Assembly: GCA_030628445.1 (NCBI GenBank)
Contig: DAOVQV010000001.1
Location: 1 to 36,229, forward strand
From: Phycisphaerae bacterium
GTDB taxonomy: Bacteria > Planctomycetota > Phycisphaerae > SM23-33
Reading direction: 5' to 3'
Length of the DNA: 36,229 bases
The notes under the pieces are model-generated. The model saw only the letters and a program-made list of their open reading frames with translations. It was not told where the DNA came from and ran no database searches. Shown here one piece after another: positions 1-7,800 of this stretch (the stretch's first letter is position 1; each line of letters opens with the position of its first letter). The position numbers and the translations under genes were made by a program.

Positions 1-2
1 CC

Positions 3-473
3 AGCAGTTCGGGCATGACCAGTGTGTGTGGGCCCTCGGCATTGCCCCGCGATATTAATGAAGCCGGAGACGTCGTGGGTGAGTATAATTTCGGATTCAA
101 CGCGTTCATCTGGACAGAGCAGGGCGGCACGGCGGACTTGGGCGACCTCGGCGGCCCTGCAACCATCGCCTATGGAATAAACAGCGCCCGGCAGGTAGTT
201 GGTTTCTCGTGCACGCCTGCGCTGCCTCACGCATTCCTCTGGACGCAGGGTGAAGCAATGCTCGACCTGAATGACTTGTTTGACGATCCATCAGACGCCG
301 CCGCATGGGTACTCGAAAGGGCCTGCGACATCAACAACAGCGGGCTAATCGTCGGCTGGGGTGAGCACAACGGTCAGACGCGTGCATTCTTGCTTACGCC
401 CATACCCGAGCCGGCGACGGTAGCGCTGCTCGGTTTCGGTTCGCTCCTGCTTATTCGCCGCCGGCGAAGATAG
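3..473 (+). CDS. PEP-CTERM sorted, HAF-repeat extracellular protein (3' part, truncated by window edge)
   Basis: The reading frame is open to the left edge, so this is the C-terminal ~156 residues of a longer protein; the ATG at 15 is internal. Visible HAF-type repeats (INEAGDVVGEY, GINSARQVVGFS, HAFLW, DINNSGLIVGW) are typical of secreted planctomycete and proteobacterial HAF-family proteins. The C-terminus is a classical exosortase sorting signal: a PEP motif (PIPEPATVALLGF), one hydrophobic segment, then five arginines before the stop. By family knowledge such proteins are exported by Sec, cut near PEP by an exosortase, and delivered to the outer surface or extracellular polymer. The exosortase at 28128-29153 is the obvious candidate processor. 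The function of the HAF repeats is unknown. Confidence 0.85.
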   Translation, partial: SSSGMTSVCGPSALPRDINEAGDVVGEYNFGFNAFIWTEQGGTADLGDLGGPATIAYGINSARQVVGFSCTPALPHAFLWTQGEAMLDLNDLFDDPSDAAAWVLERACDINNSGLIVGWGEHNGQTRAFLLTPIPEPATVALLGFGSLLLIRRRRR

Positions 474-547
474 ATTCAACTGCCCAACCGCGCAAGGTCC
501 CGGCCGCGGCGCGCCGCGCTTCCGCCATGCACCGCCCCTCAAAACCT

Positions 548-575
548 TTGACACCATGCGTCGGTTCGTTACCAT
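548..575 (+). promoter_or_regulatory. Probable sigma-70 promoter for pheT
   Basis: A perfect -35 hexamer TTGACA (548-553) is followed after 16 bp by TACCAT (570-575, four of six matches to TATAAT). A transcript would begin near 582, leaving a ~65-nt leader before the pheT ATG at 648. The spacing and the perfect -35 support it; the -10 is weak. Confidence 0.45.
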
Positions 576-647
576 TTCCATTTCCCTTGCAGATAACGGT
601 TGTCCCCCACGAGCCCCAAGGCTCGGTGCGGATTGGTGAGATCGGCT

Positions 648-2660
648 ATGAAGGTATCCCTTAACTGGCTGACGGATTACGTGGACATCTCGATGTCGGC
701 GGATGAGCTGGGCGAGCTGTTTACGCGTATCGGGCTGGGCTGCGAGGGAATCGACCGCACGCCGACGGATATCATCTTCGATCTGGAGGTCACGTCGAAC
801 CGGCCGGACCTGCTGGGGCACATCGGCGTGGCCCGTGAGATCGCAGCTGCTACGGGCGCAGCTTTCAACCCGCCGACGCCGGATCCCGCCAAGGCCGGCA
901 AGACCGCCGCAAAGGTGGAAGACTTCACCAGCGTCGAAGTGCTCGACCCGGATTCATGTCCGCGTTACACCGCCCGCGTAGTCCGCAACGTCAAGGTGGG
1001 CCCCAGCCCGTCGTGGATGCTCGAGCGGCTCGAGGCGATGGGGCTGCGGAGCATCAACAACGTTGTCGATGTCACCAACTACGTCCTGTTTGAATACTCC
1101 CAGCCGCTGCACTGCTTCGATTACGACAAGCTTACCGCCAACCGCATCGTCGTGCGCCGCGCGAAAGACGGCGAGATACTAACCAGCATCGACGAGACCA
1201 AATGTCATCTGGACGATTCGATGCTGATTATAGCCGATGCGGAAAAGCCCGTGGCGATCGCCGGCGTGATGGGCGGACTGAACACCGAAGTGGGCCTGGA
1301 AACCACAGACGTGCTGATCGAGTCGGCCCAGTTCGACCCGCTGTCAGTCAGGCGGACCTCGCGCAAGCTGATGCTGATGAGCGAGAGCAACTACCGCTTC
1401 GAGCGGGGCGTAGACCCGGTGGGCGTAAATACCGCGTCTATGAGGGCGTGTGAGTTGATCCTGCAACTGGCCGGGGGCGAGCTGGCCGAGGGCGTCGTGG
1501 ACGTCTGGGCCGAACCATACGCCCCGCATACGGTGACGTTGAGGCCTAAGCGGACGAACCTGCTGCTGGGGATAGACGTACCGTCCAAGAAGCAGGTTGA
1601 GATCCTCGATAATCTCGCGCTGCGGCCCGACAGCTCCGGCGGGATCATCACGTGCACGATACCGTCCCACCGGGCGGACCTGACGCGCGAGGCGGATTTG
1701 ATTGAAGAGGTCGCCCGGGTCGTGGGGTACGACCGGATCCCCGTCGCCGATAAGGTCTTGCACAAGGTTCTACCCGAAGCCCCCAACGAACGGATCCGCC
1801 GGCAGGCGGCCCAGGTGCTGGCCGCGGGGGGGTTCGACGAGGCGATTACACCCACCTTCATCGATGCGAGCGAGGCGGCCCTGTTTGGGGTGAACCAGAC
1901 CGTCCGCGTCGATCCGCTCACCCGCAAGACCAACAACACCCTTCGTCCGACACTGTTGGCGTCCCTCCTGCGGGCGTGCAAGACGAACCAGGACGCCGGT
2001 AACACCGAGGTAAGCCTGTTTGAGCTGGCGAACGTCTTTAGTAGGCCCAGCGGCGGGCAACTTCCCACAGAGACCGCCGAGCTTGCGCTTGTAACGACGC
2101 GCCGGCTGCGCGACCTGCGCGGCACCGTCGAAGCGCTGGTTGGGACGATCGCACCGCAAACGCCGCTGGCGGCCCGCAAGAACAAGGTGGCGGGAATGGA
2201 CGAGACGACCGCGGCCCAGTTGCTGATGGACGGGCAGGACATCGGCGGAATCGGACTGATAAGCCCCGAAGCGCAGGACTACTACGCACTGCAGCAGAAC
2301 ATCGCCGCGGCAACGATCCGCTTCGATGCGCTTCTGGACCGCGGCGGTGCAAGACGGACCTACCGGCCGATCCCCAAGACACCCCCCGTGCGGCGCGACC
2401 TGTCGCTGATCGTCGACGAGGAGGTAACGTGGGAGCAGCTGTCTGGGGCCCTGGAGGCGGTGGAACAACCGCTGCGGGTGGGCCTGGAGTATGTCACCAC
2501 CTATCGCGGAGACCCGATCCCGCCGGACCGTAAGTCCGTCACCGTCACGCTGACCTACCGCCGGGAGGGCGAGACTCTGCGAGGCGAGCAGGTCGATGAG
2601 CAAATCCAGCAGGTGCTGGCGGCGATGAAAAGCGCCTTCGGCGCCGAGCTGCGCCAATAA
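648..2660 (+). CDS. pheT: Phenylalanine--tRNA ligase beta subunit, short form lacking the B2/EMAP domain
   Basis: Beta chain of the tetrameric phenylalanyl-tRNA synthetase, which with PheS charges tRNA-Phe in the cytoplasm; the B3/B4 region edits Tyr-tRNA-Phe. I start at ATG 648 because MKVSLNWLTDYVDI is the conserved N-terminus; the in-frame TTG at 600 would add 16 unrelated residues. Order: B1 (1-75), B3/B4 editing module (about 100-275, with LRSINNVVDVTNYVL and the GVMGG loop), B5 (about 295-370, ending HRADLTREADLIEEVARVVG), catalytic-like core, and C-terminal FDX-ACB anticodon-binding domain (last ~95 residues, starting near PPVRRDLSLIVDEE). At 670 aa it is about 110 residues shorter than the usual ~790. 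The missing part is the EMAP-II-like tRNA-binding domain: B1 runs straight from GLGCEGI into IIFDLEVTSNRPD. No pheS lies immediately upstream. Confidence 0.95.
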   Translation: MKVSLNWLTDYVDISMSADELGELFTRIGLGCEGIDRTPTDIIFDLEVTSNRPDLLGHIGVAREIAAATGAAFNPPTPDPAKAGKTAAKVEDFTSVEVLDPDSCPRYTARVVRNVKVGPSPSWMLERLEAMGLRSINNVVDVTNYVLFEYSQPLHCFDYDKLTANRIVVRRAKDGEILTSIDETKCHLDDSMLIIADAEKPVAIAGVMGGLNTEVGLETTDVLIESAQFDPLSVRRTSRKLMLMSESNYRFERGVDPVGVNTASMRACELILQLAGGELAEGVVDVWAEPYAPHTVTLRPKRTNLLLGIDVPSKKQVEILDNLALRPDSSGGIITCTIPSHRADLTREADLIEEVARVVGYDRIPVADKVLHKVLPEAPNERIRRQAAQVLAAGGFDEAITPTFIDASEAALFGVNQTVRVDPLTRKTNNTLRPTLLASLLRACKTNQDAGNTEVSLFELANVFSRPSGGQLPTETAELALVTTRRLRDLRGTVEALVGTIAPQTPLAARKNKVAGMDETTAAQLLMDGQDIGGIGLISPEAQDYYALQQNIAAATIRFDALLDRGGARRTYRPIPKTPPVRRDLSLIVDEEVTWEQLSGALEAVEQPLRVGLEYVTTYRGDPIPPDRKSVTVTLTYRREGETLRGEQVDEQIQQVLAAMKSAFGAELRQ

Positions 2661-2782
2661 TAGACCCGCCTGCTCGGGCGATCTGAGAAAATCTTTTGCG
2701 CTGCGATCCAGCTAAAATCCACCGGCGCAGGCGTTACCGGCTCGCCGCCGCCAGGACCCAAGTTCCCTCAAGTCCTATGTGC

Positions 2783-2810
2783 TTGGCGTCGATAGGAATG
2801 GTGGTATAAT
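2783..2810 (+). promoter_or_regulatory. Strong sigma-70 promoter (extended -10) of the 6S-like RNA
   Basis: TTGGCG (2783-2788), a 16-bp spacer and a perfect TATAAT (2805-2810) preceded by TG at 2802-2803 (extended -10). Predicted start is about 2817. It is the best promoter in the window and no protein start with a ribosome-binding site follows it, which fits a stable-RNA promoter. Confidence 0.7.
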
Positions 2811-2816
2811 TGTCTA

Positions 2817-2992
2817 CACGGAATCGCCTCTGCCGTGTTCGGCAGGCGGACCCATGTGAAAAGAACCGATACCCCATTGTTAGGGAAGCGACGTCCGAGA
2901 TGACGACGTGTCGGCATCTGGCGGCTGCCCACTTGAAATAATGGGTTCTTCTTCCTGGGACCCCACCGACACCGTGGTGGAGGCATTTTTTT
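2817..2992 (+). ncRNA. ssrS: Candidate 6S RNA (rod-shaped ~175-nt RNA with central bubble)
   Basis: Hand folding gives one long symmetric rod. The closing stem pairs 2826-2837 with 2973-2984 (12 consecutive pairs, four of them G-U). It continues with 2839-2842/2966-2969, 2845-2849/2961-2964, 2851-2854/2956-2959 and 2858-2867/2944-2954 (GAAAAGAACC against GGTTCTTCTTC). A central bubble follows (about 2868-2882 facing 2931-2943). The terminal arm ends in AGATG/CATCT (2898-2902/2915-2919), an A-G mismatch and a CGA-CGTG-TCG cap. All helices are centred on ~2906, and the RNA ends in seven T (2986-2992). Length, strong promoter, interrupted closing stem, open bubble and closed terminal arm are the hallmarks of 6S RNA, which binds sigma-70 RNA polymerase by mimicking an open promoter. 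The bubble edges (AACCGATA, ACTTGAA) resemble E. coli 6S. It could still be another structured RNA; no covariance model was run. Confidence 0.6.
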
Positions 2993-3050
2993 GCGCTGGT
3001 CCCTATCACGTCTCGAACACCCGCAAGCGAGGGCTCGCCGCGGTTTTGAC

Positions 3051-3080
3051 TTGCAAGGACCTCCGTAAAATCCGGATAAT
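3051..3080 (+). promoter_or_regulatory. Possible promoter for the PlsA-like activase gene
   Basis: TTGCAA (3051-3056), an 18-bp spacer and GATAAT (3075-3080, five of six to consensus). Start would be near 3087, giving a ~160-nt leader to the ATG at 3247. I see no clear riboswitch in that leader; a GGAGG at about 3208 is too far from the start to act as its ribosome-binding site. The rest of 2993-3246 holds nothing else I can support. Confidence 0.4.
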
Positions 3081-3246
3081 GTCGCACCGGCCCGGATAAG
3101 AAATGAAATGTTGATTACAGGTTCACAGAACTTCCGAACGGCTTGGCGTTTATCATGACGGGTGGGCTGGCCCCGTCTCGGGCTCGAGGGCTGGCGTCAA
3201 AACGCAGGAGGGACGCGGCGGCGCCGGACGAATTGGAACACTGCGC

Positions 3247-6200
3247 ATGGGTTGTTATATCGGGATAGACATAGGCGCGATAAGCGCGACGGGTGCGGTA
3301 CTAACCGACAAAGACCTCGGCGAATCGATCGCGCAGAGCCAGCTGCGCCTGCTCAGCCAGGCCGCCACAGGCAAGCGTTGGATATATCTCAGCGAATACC
3401 GCCGCACGCGCGGCAGACCCGTCGCCGCGGCCGTGTCCCTCATCCGGCAGATCGCCGCAGCCTTGGGCACAGAACCCGTAAGCGGAATCTGCCTGACCGG
3501 CAGCGGCGCCAAGCTCGTCGCAGGTAAGCTCCCCGCGGGTCTGGTCAACGAATTCAAGGCCATCGCCGCCGGTGCCGCCGCGGCGGGCCTGGAGGTGCAA
3601 ACCATCTTCGAGATGGGCGGGGAGACGTCCAAGTTTCTGCGATTCACTCGCAACGACGACGGGACGTTCGGGATAGTCGATTACGCCACCAACGGCGACT
3701 GCGCCGCGGGGACGGGCGCTTTTATCGATCAACAGGCGGGCAGACTTAGATTCGCCGTCGAGGACGTCGGGCGGATTTGCCTTTCGGCCGAGCGGACCGC
3801 CCAGGTCGCCGGGCGACGCAGCGTCTTCGCCAAGTCCGACATGATCCACGCCCAGCAGAAGGGCTACAATCCTCCTGAGGTGCTGCGGGGGTTGTGCGAC
3901 GCGGTGGCCAGAAACTTCCGCACCGCCGTCGTGCGGTCACATGCGGTCGTCCCGCCGGTGGCTCTTATCGGCGGTGTGGCTAACAACGCCGCGGTCGTCC
4001 GGGCCCTGCGCGAGGCGTTCGGCCTGGACGATTCGTCACTGATCGTCCCGTCCGCCTTTGCCCACATCCCGGCGATCGGAGCTGCTGTCGCCGCCGCCAC
4101 CAGCGACCAGACGCCCGACCCATCACGCATCGAACAACTCATCGCCGCAGGACACGCAGACGCTCCCGCCGCACCCGGGGCGAAGTTCCCCGTCACAGCC
4201 CCGCTGAGCATGGAAAACGTCATCCTGCTGCGAGATAGGGAGCTGCCCTACGAAACGCCGTCCTGGTCCGGGAAGATCGACGCCTATCTCGGGATCGACG
4301 TCGGGAGCGTCTCGACGAACCTGGCGCTTATCGACACCGAAGGTAGCGTAATAACGGAGATCTACACGCGCACAGAAGGCAGGCCCATCGAAGTGGTCAG
4401 CGACGCCCTGCGTGAGATTCGGCGCCGCTGCGGGCGGGATGTCAACATCCGCGGTGTCGGGACTACCGGGTCCGGCCGGGAGCTTATCGGCCGGCTCGTC
4501 GGGGCCGATACGATCAACGACGAGATTACCGCCCACAAGACCGGCGCGACCTTCATCGGCCAAAAAATGCTCGCCGGACGCGTCCCCGACACGATCTTCG
4601 AGATCGGCGGGCAGGATTCCAAGTACATCTCGCTGCAAGACGACATCGTGGTGGACTTTACGATGAACGAAGCCTGCGCCGCCGGGACTGGAAGCTTCTT
4701 GGAAGAACGGGCCGACGAACTCGATATTGCCATCATCGGCCAGTTCGCCGAACTTGCCCTGTCCTCCGACGCCCCGATCCGCCTGGGCGAACGGTGCACC
4801 GTGTTCATGGAGCGCGACGTGAACAGCTACATGCATCGCGGCGCCAACAAAGCGGACATCGTCGCCGGGCTCGCCTACTCGGTGGTTTACAACTACATCA
4901 ATCGCGTGGTGCGCGGGCGGAAGATCGGCGATACGATTTTCTTCCAGGGGGGCACGGCGTACAACGACGCGGTGGCGGCGGCCTTCGCTGCGGTTTGCGG
5001 TAAGCAGATAATCGTCCCGCCGCACAACGGCGTGATCGGCGCGATCGGCGCGGCGCTGTTGGCGCAAGATAAGATGAACGCACCGGCGAGTGCTGTCGTT
5101 GAATCCGACCCGGCCGCCGGCGTGTACGTCTCCGACAAACCCGGCGCAGAGCCCACCTCTCGCCGCTGCAAGTTCCGCGGGTACGACCTGTCGGCGGTTG
5201 ATTACACGCTGGAGGAGTTCGTCTGCAAAGGCTGCTCTAACTCCTGTCAGATACAGGTGTTTACGGTCGAAGGCGAAAAGACTTACTGGGGCGACAAGTG
5301 CTCGGACCGGTATCGCAAGCGCGTCAAGGCCACCAATAAGCCCGTCATAGAGGACCTTATTTCGCTGCGGGAAGGGCTGCTGCTTGATGAGACTCATTTA
5401 CCGCCCGTCGGCGCCGACGCCCTTACGGTCGGGATTCCGCTGACGATGTTCGCCATCGAGCAGCTTCCATTCTGGCGAACGCTGCTGGGGGCGTGCGGGT
5501 TCGCAACGGTGCTGTCCGATCCGACCAACAGCAGGACCATCAAGGCGGGGCTCGATACCGTCGTAGCCGAGCCGTGCTTCCCCATCATCGTAGCCCACGG
5601 GCACGTCGCCGACCTTCTCGCCCGTGACGATGTCGATTACGTCCTGATACCCAACATCATCTCCATGGCGACTCCCTGGGTCAACAACGAGTCGCACCTG
5701 TGCCCCTGGCACCAGACGCTCCCCTACGTCTGCAGGCGCGCGCCGGCGTTTGAGCCTCACGCCCATAAGTTCCTGGCCCCGACGGTGCACTTCAGGGAAG
5801 GCCCCAGGTACGTCTGCAAGCAGCTGCAGCGGGCTTTTAAGGAACTGGGGATAAGCGCGGATACCACGGCCGCGGCCGTCAAAGCGGGCTTCGAGGCCCA
5901 GGCCAAATTCCGCGCCCGCATCCTCGCCGAAGGCCGAGCCGCACTGGACGCCCTAGCCAAATCCGGCGCGCCGGGCATCGTCCTTCTGGGAAGACCCTAT
6001 AACATCCACGACGCCGGCGTGAACCTTTCGGTCGGGCGGAAGCTGAGGGACTATTACGGCGTCAACTGCCTCCCGATGGACTTCCTGGAAACGGACCCCG
6101 TCGATATCCGCGACGTGAACACCAACATGTACTGGGACCTGGGCAGGCGGATCATCGCCGCTTCAAAGCTCGTCGGCGCCAATGCGAACCTGCACATCAT

Positions 6201-6402
6201 CTACATCACGAATTTCAAGTGCGGACCCGATTCGTTCATCAAGCATTTCATCCGCACCGCCTCGGGTAAGCCATATCTGTCGCTGCAGTTCGACGGGCAC
6301 AGCAACGACGCGGGGATAATGACCCGCTGCGAGGCGTACCTGGACTCAAAGGGAATCCTGCGGCCGTGGCGAAAAGAAAAGCTCGCCGCAACGACTGCAT
6401 AA
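3247..6402 (+). CDS. PlsA/GeR-type protein, N-terminal part: two BadF/HgdC activase domains, Cys-rich segment, DUF2229/HgdB-like half
   Basis: The ATP-driven electron activator and part of the reductase of a benzoyl-CoA-reductase/2-hydroxyacyl-CoA-dehydratase-like enzyme. Two ASKHA ATPase domains are visible: the first starts YIGIDIGAISATG (4-15), the second YLGIDVGSVSTN (about 345). Domain 2 keeps both cluster-ligand cysteines of this family, C477 (NEACAAGTGSF) and C517 (GERCTVF); domain 1 has C152 but R191 at the second position. A cysteine patch follows (C660, C663, C667, C685). Next come a DUF2229 region (GIPLTMFAIEQLPFW onward; AEPCFP, HLCPWHQ) and an HgdB-like half ending NFKCGPDSFIKHF and a short tail. 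In single-chain homologues of about 1400 aa (Clostridium perfringens PlsA type) another ~400 residues follow; here these are encoded separately at 18911-20200. Proposed role, by homology: reducing glycerolipid ester bonds to (vinyl) ethers. The exact substrate is unproven. Confidence 0.85.
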   Translation: MGCYIGIDIGAISATGAVLTDKDLGESIAQSQLRLLSQAATGKRWIYLSEYRRTRGRPVAAAVSLIRQIAAALGTEPVSGICLTGSGAKLVAGKLPAGLVNEFKAIAAGAAAAGLEVQTIFEMGGETSKFLRFTRNDDGTFGIVDYATNGDCAAGTGAFIDQQAGRLRFAVEDVGRICLSAERTAQVAGRRSVFAKSDMIHAQQKGYNPPEVLRGLCDAVARNFRTAVVRSHAVVPPVALIGGVANNAAVVRALREAFGLDDSSLIVPSAFAHIPAIGAAVAAATSDQTPDPSRIEQLIAAGHADAPAAPGAKFPVTAPLSMENVILLRDRELPYETPSWSGKIDAYLGIDVGSVSTNLALIDTEGSVITEIYTRTEGRPIEVVSDALREIRRRCGRDVNIRGVGTTGSGRELIGRLVGADTINDEITAHKTGATFIGQKMLAGRVPDTIFEIGGQDSKYISLQDDIVVDFTMNEACAAGTGSFLEERADELDIAIIGQFAELALSSDAPIRLGERCTVFMERDVNSYMHRGANKADIVAGLAYSVVYNYINRVVRGRKIGDTIFFQGGTAYNDAVAAAFAAVCGKQIIVPPHNGVIGAIGAALLAQDKMNAPASAVVESDPAAGVYVSDKPGAEPTSRRCKFRGYDLSAVDYTLEEFVCKGCSNSCQIQVFTVEGEKTYWGDKCSDRYRKRVKATNKPVIEDLISLREGLLLDETHLPPVGADALTVGIPLTMFAIEQLPFWRTLLGACGFATVLSDPTNSRTIKAGLDTVVAEPCFPIIVAHGHVADLLARDDVDYVLIPNIISMATPWVNNESHLCPWHQTLPYVCRRAPAFEPHAHKFLAPTVHFREGPRYVCKQLQRAFKELGISADTTAAAVKAGFEAQAKFRARILAEGRAALDALAKSGAPGIVLLGRPYNIHDAGVNLSVGRKLRDYYGVNCLPMDFLETDPVDIRDVNTNMYWDLGRRIIAASKLVGANANLHIIYITNFKCGPDSFIKHFIRTASGKPYLSLQFDGHSNDAGIMTRCEAYLDSKGILRPWRKEKLAATTA

Positions 6403-6424
6403 TCCCGCCGGCCCGGCCGGGGAC

Positions 6425-6453
6425 TTGCTAACCGTCGCCGGCGCCCCTATATT
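6425..6453 (+). promoter_or_regulatory. Promoter of the Gfo/Idh/MocA gene
   Basis: TTGCTA (6425-6430), a 17-bp spacer and TATATT (6448-6453). Predicted start is about 6460, 40 nt before the ATG at 6501. A GC-only inverted repeat CCGGCC-C-GGCCGG (6408-6420) just upstream, six bases after the previous stop, may help to end the preceding transcript but lacks a T-run. Confidence 0.55.
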
Positions 6454-6500
6454 TGCACGACGCCGAGCAAGACCGTCCGAGCCGCCCCAAGGAGCAGACC

Positions 6501-7688
6501 ATGCCGAAACGCAAAACGCTTAACGTCGCATTGATCGGGCAGGGATTCATGGGCCGGACCCATTCCAACGCATGGGCCCAGGTCTCAAAGTTCTTCGACC
6601 CACCACTGAAGCCTGCGATGCACACGGTCTGTGGCCAGGTAGGTGAGTCGCCGGACTTTGCCGACAACTGGGGTTGGGCGAACTGGAGCACCAACTGGCG
6701 CAAGGTGATCAGAAGCGACGAGATCGACATCGTGGACATCGCTACGCCAAACTACTTGCACGCGCCGATGGCCCAGGCCGCCATCAAGGCCGCCAAGGTG
6801 GTCTGCTGCGAAAAGCCCCTCGCCGGGACGCTATCGGATGCGCGGAAGATGGCGGCTTCGGCGAAAAACACCGGCGTCAAGACGTTCGTGTGGTACAACT
6901 ACCGCCGCTGCCCAGCCGTCGCCTTCGCCCACAAGCTCGTGAGGCGTGGTAAGGTCGGGCGAATCCGCCACGTGAGGGCCTTCTACCTGCAGGACTGGGC
7001 GGATGAATCCGTCCCGCTCGCCTGGCGGTTCCAGAAGCGATGGGCGGGGTCGGGCGCCCACGGCGACCTGAATGCTCACATCGTCGACATGATGCGGTTC
7101 GTCACCGGCGAGCAGATCACCGAGATCTGCGGCGCGATCGCCGAGACGTTCATCAAGAGACGCAAACGAATGATCGGTGCTGCAGCAGGCGGGATCGCGG
7201 CGGGCCTGAAGTCCTCACGAAAAACCGGTAAGGTTACGGTGGACGACACTGTCCTGTTCTTGGCGCGATTCAGCGGCGGTGCGGTCGGAAGCTTCGAGGC
7301 AGCCCGCCAGGCGACCGGAAACCAGAACCGAAACGGCTTCGAGATCAACGGAACCAAGGGAGCGATCCGGTTCAACTTCGAGCGGATGAACGAGTTGGAA
7401 TATTACGACGCCACAACGGACAGGGCGGTGCAGGGCTGGACGACGATCATCTGCACGCACGCGCCCGACCATCCGTACGTCGACGCATGGTGGCCCGACG
7501 CGCACCCGATCGGATACGAGCACGGGTTTGTCAACATGGCCTACGACGTGTTGCGGTCGGTCGCCGGTAAGAAGCCCACCGTCGAAATCCCCGACTTCGC
7601 CGACGCCTACCAGACCCAGCGGGTCCTGGAGGCGGCGTTGATCTCGGGGACAAAGAGGCGGACAGTGAAGCTCTCTGCCGTTCGCTAG
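6501..7688 (+). CDS. Gfo/Idh/MocA family NAD(P)-dependent oxidoreductase
   Basis: A cytoplasmic sugar or cyclitol dehydrogenase type. The start is ATG 6501, with AAGGAG at 6489-6494 six bases upstream; the longer frame from TTG 6453 is rejected. The N-terminal Rossmann fold opens with VALIGQGFMGRTHSNAW (about 9-25), followed by the EKPLAGTLSDARKMA segment that carries the family's conserved Lys-Pro, then WYNYRRCPAVAFAHKLV. GDLNAHIVDMMRFVTG is the usual region of the catalytic His/Asp. The C-terminal half is the alpha/beta dimerisation domain. At 395 aa it is of normal size; planctomycetes have large expansions of this family for carbohydrate turnover. The substrate cannot be read from sequence. 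Its own promoter makes it a probable monocistronic unit; no sugar-pathway neighbours are present. Confidence 0.85.
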   Translation: MPKRKTLNVALIGQGFMGRTHSNAWAQVSKFFDPPLKPAMHTVCGQVGESPDFADNWGWANWSTNWRKVIRSDEIDIVDIATPNYLHAPMAQAAIKAAKVVCCEKPLAGTLSDARKMAASAKNTGVKTFVWYNYRRCPAVAFAHKLVRRGKVGRIRHVRAFYLQDWADESVPLAWRFQKRWAGSGAHGDLNAHIVDMMRFVTGEQITEICGAIAETFIKRRKRMIGAAAGGIAAGLKSSRKTGKVTVDDTVLFLARFSGGAVGSFEAARQATGNQNRNGFEINGTKGAIRFNFERMNELEYYDATTDRAVQGWTTIICTHAPDHPYVDAWWPDAHPIGYEHGFVNMAYDVLRSVAGKKPTVEIPDFADAYQTQRVLEAALISGTKRRTVKLSAVR

Positions 7689-7710
7689 AAAAGCCAAGAG
7701 AATCTCATTA

Positions 7711-7725
7711 CGCTGGGAACCAGCG
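7711..7725 (+). other. Small perfect hairpin after the oxidoreductase gene
   Basis: CGCTGG-GAA-CCAGCG, a six-pair stem with a three-base loop, 22 bases after the stop codon. There is no T-run, so it is not a standard intrinsic terminator; it may act in 3'-end protection or be chance. Confidence 0.3.
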
Positions 7726-7800
7726 GACCTGCTGGGTCGTCTTAAGAGACATGGTGGCATTGCCGCTACCGGTTCCTACCTCAGGATAAGGAGACCTACC

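Noticed and set aside
600..647. N-terminal extension of pheT from TTG 600
   Set aside because: The 16 extra residues do not resemble PheT; MKVSLNWL at 648 is the conserved start.
1391..2657. Two long minus-strand frames inside pheT
   Set aside because: Antisense shadows of conserved PheT domains.
2817..2992. SRP (4.5S) RNA, tmRNA or RNase P RNA at the structured-RNA locus
   Set aside because: No GGAAGNAGC-type SRP apical motif, no tRNA-like CCA end or tag frame, no RNase P consensus, and the wrong length for tmRNA or RNase P.
2734..3099. Small open frames on both strands over the 6S-like RNA
   Set aside because: No ribosome-binding sites, no recognisable protein character, and they overlap a well-paired RNA.
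4123..5397. 424-aa minus-strand open frame inside the activase gene
   Set aside because: A shadow of a high-GC gene; the plus strand encodes clear conserved motifs here.
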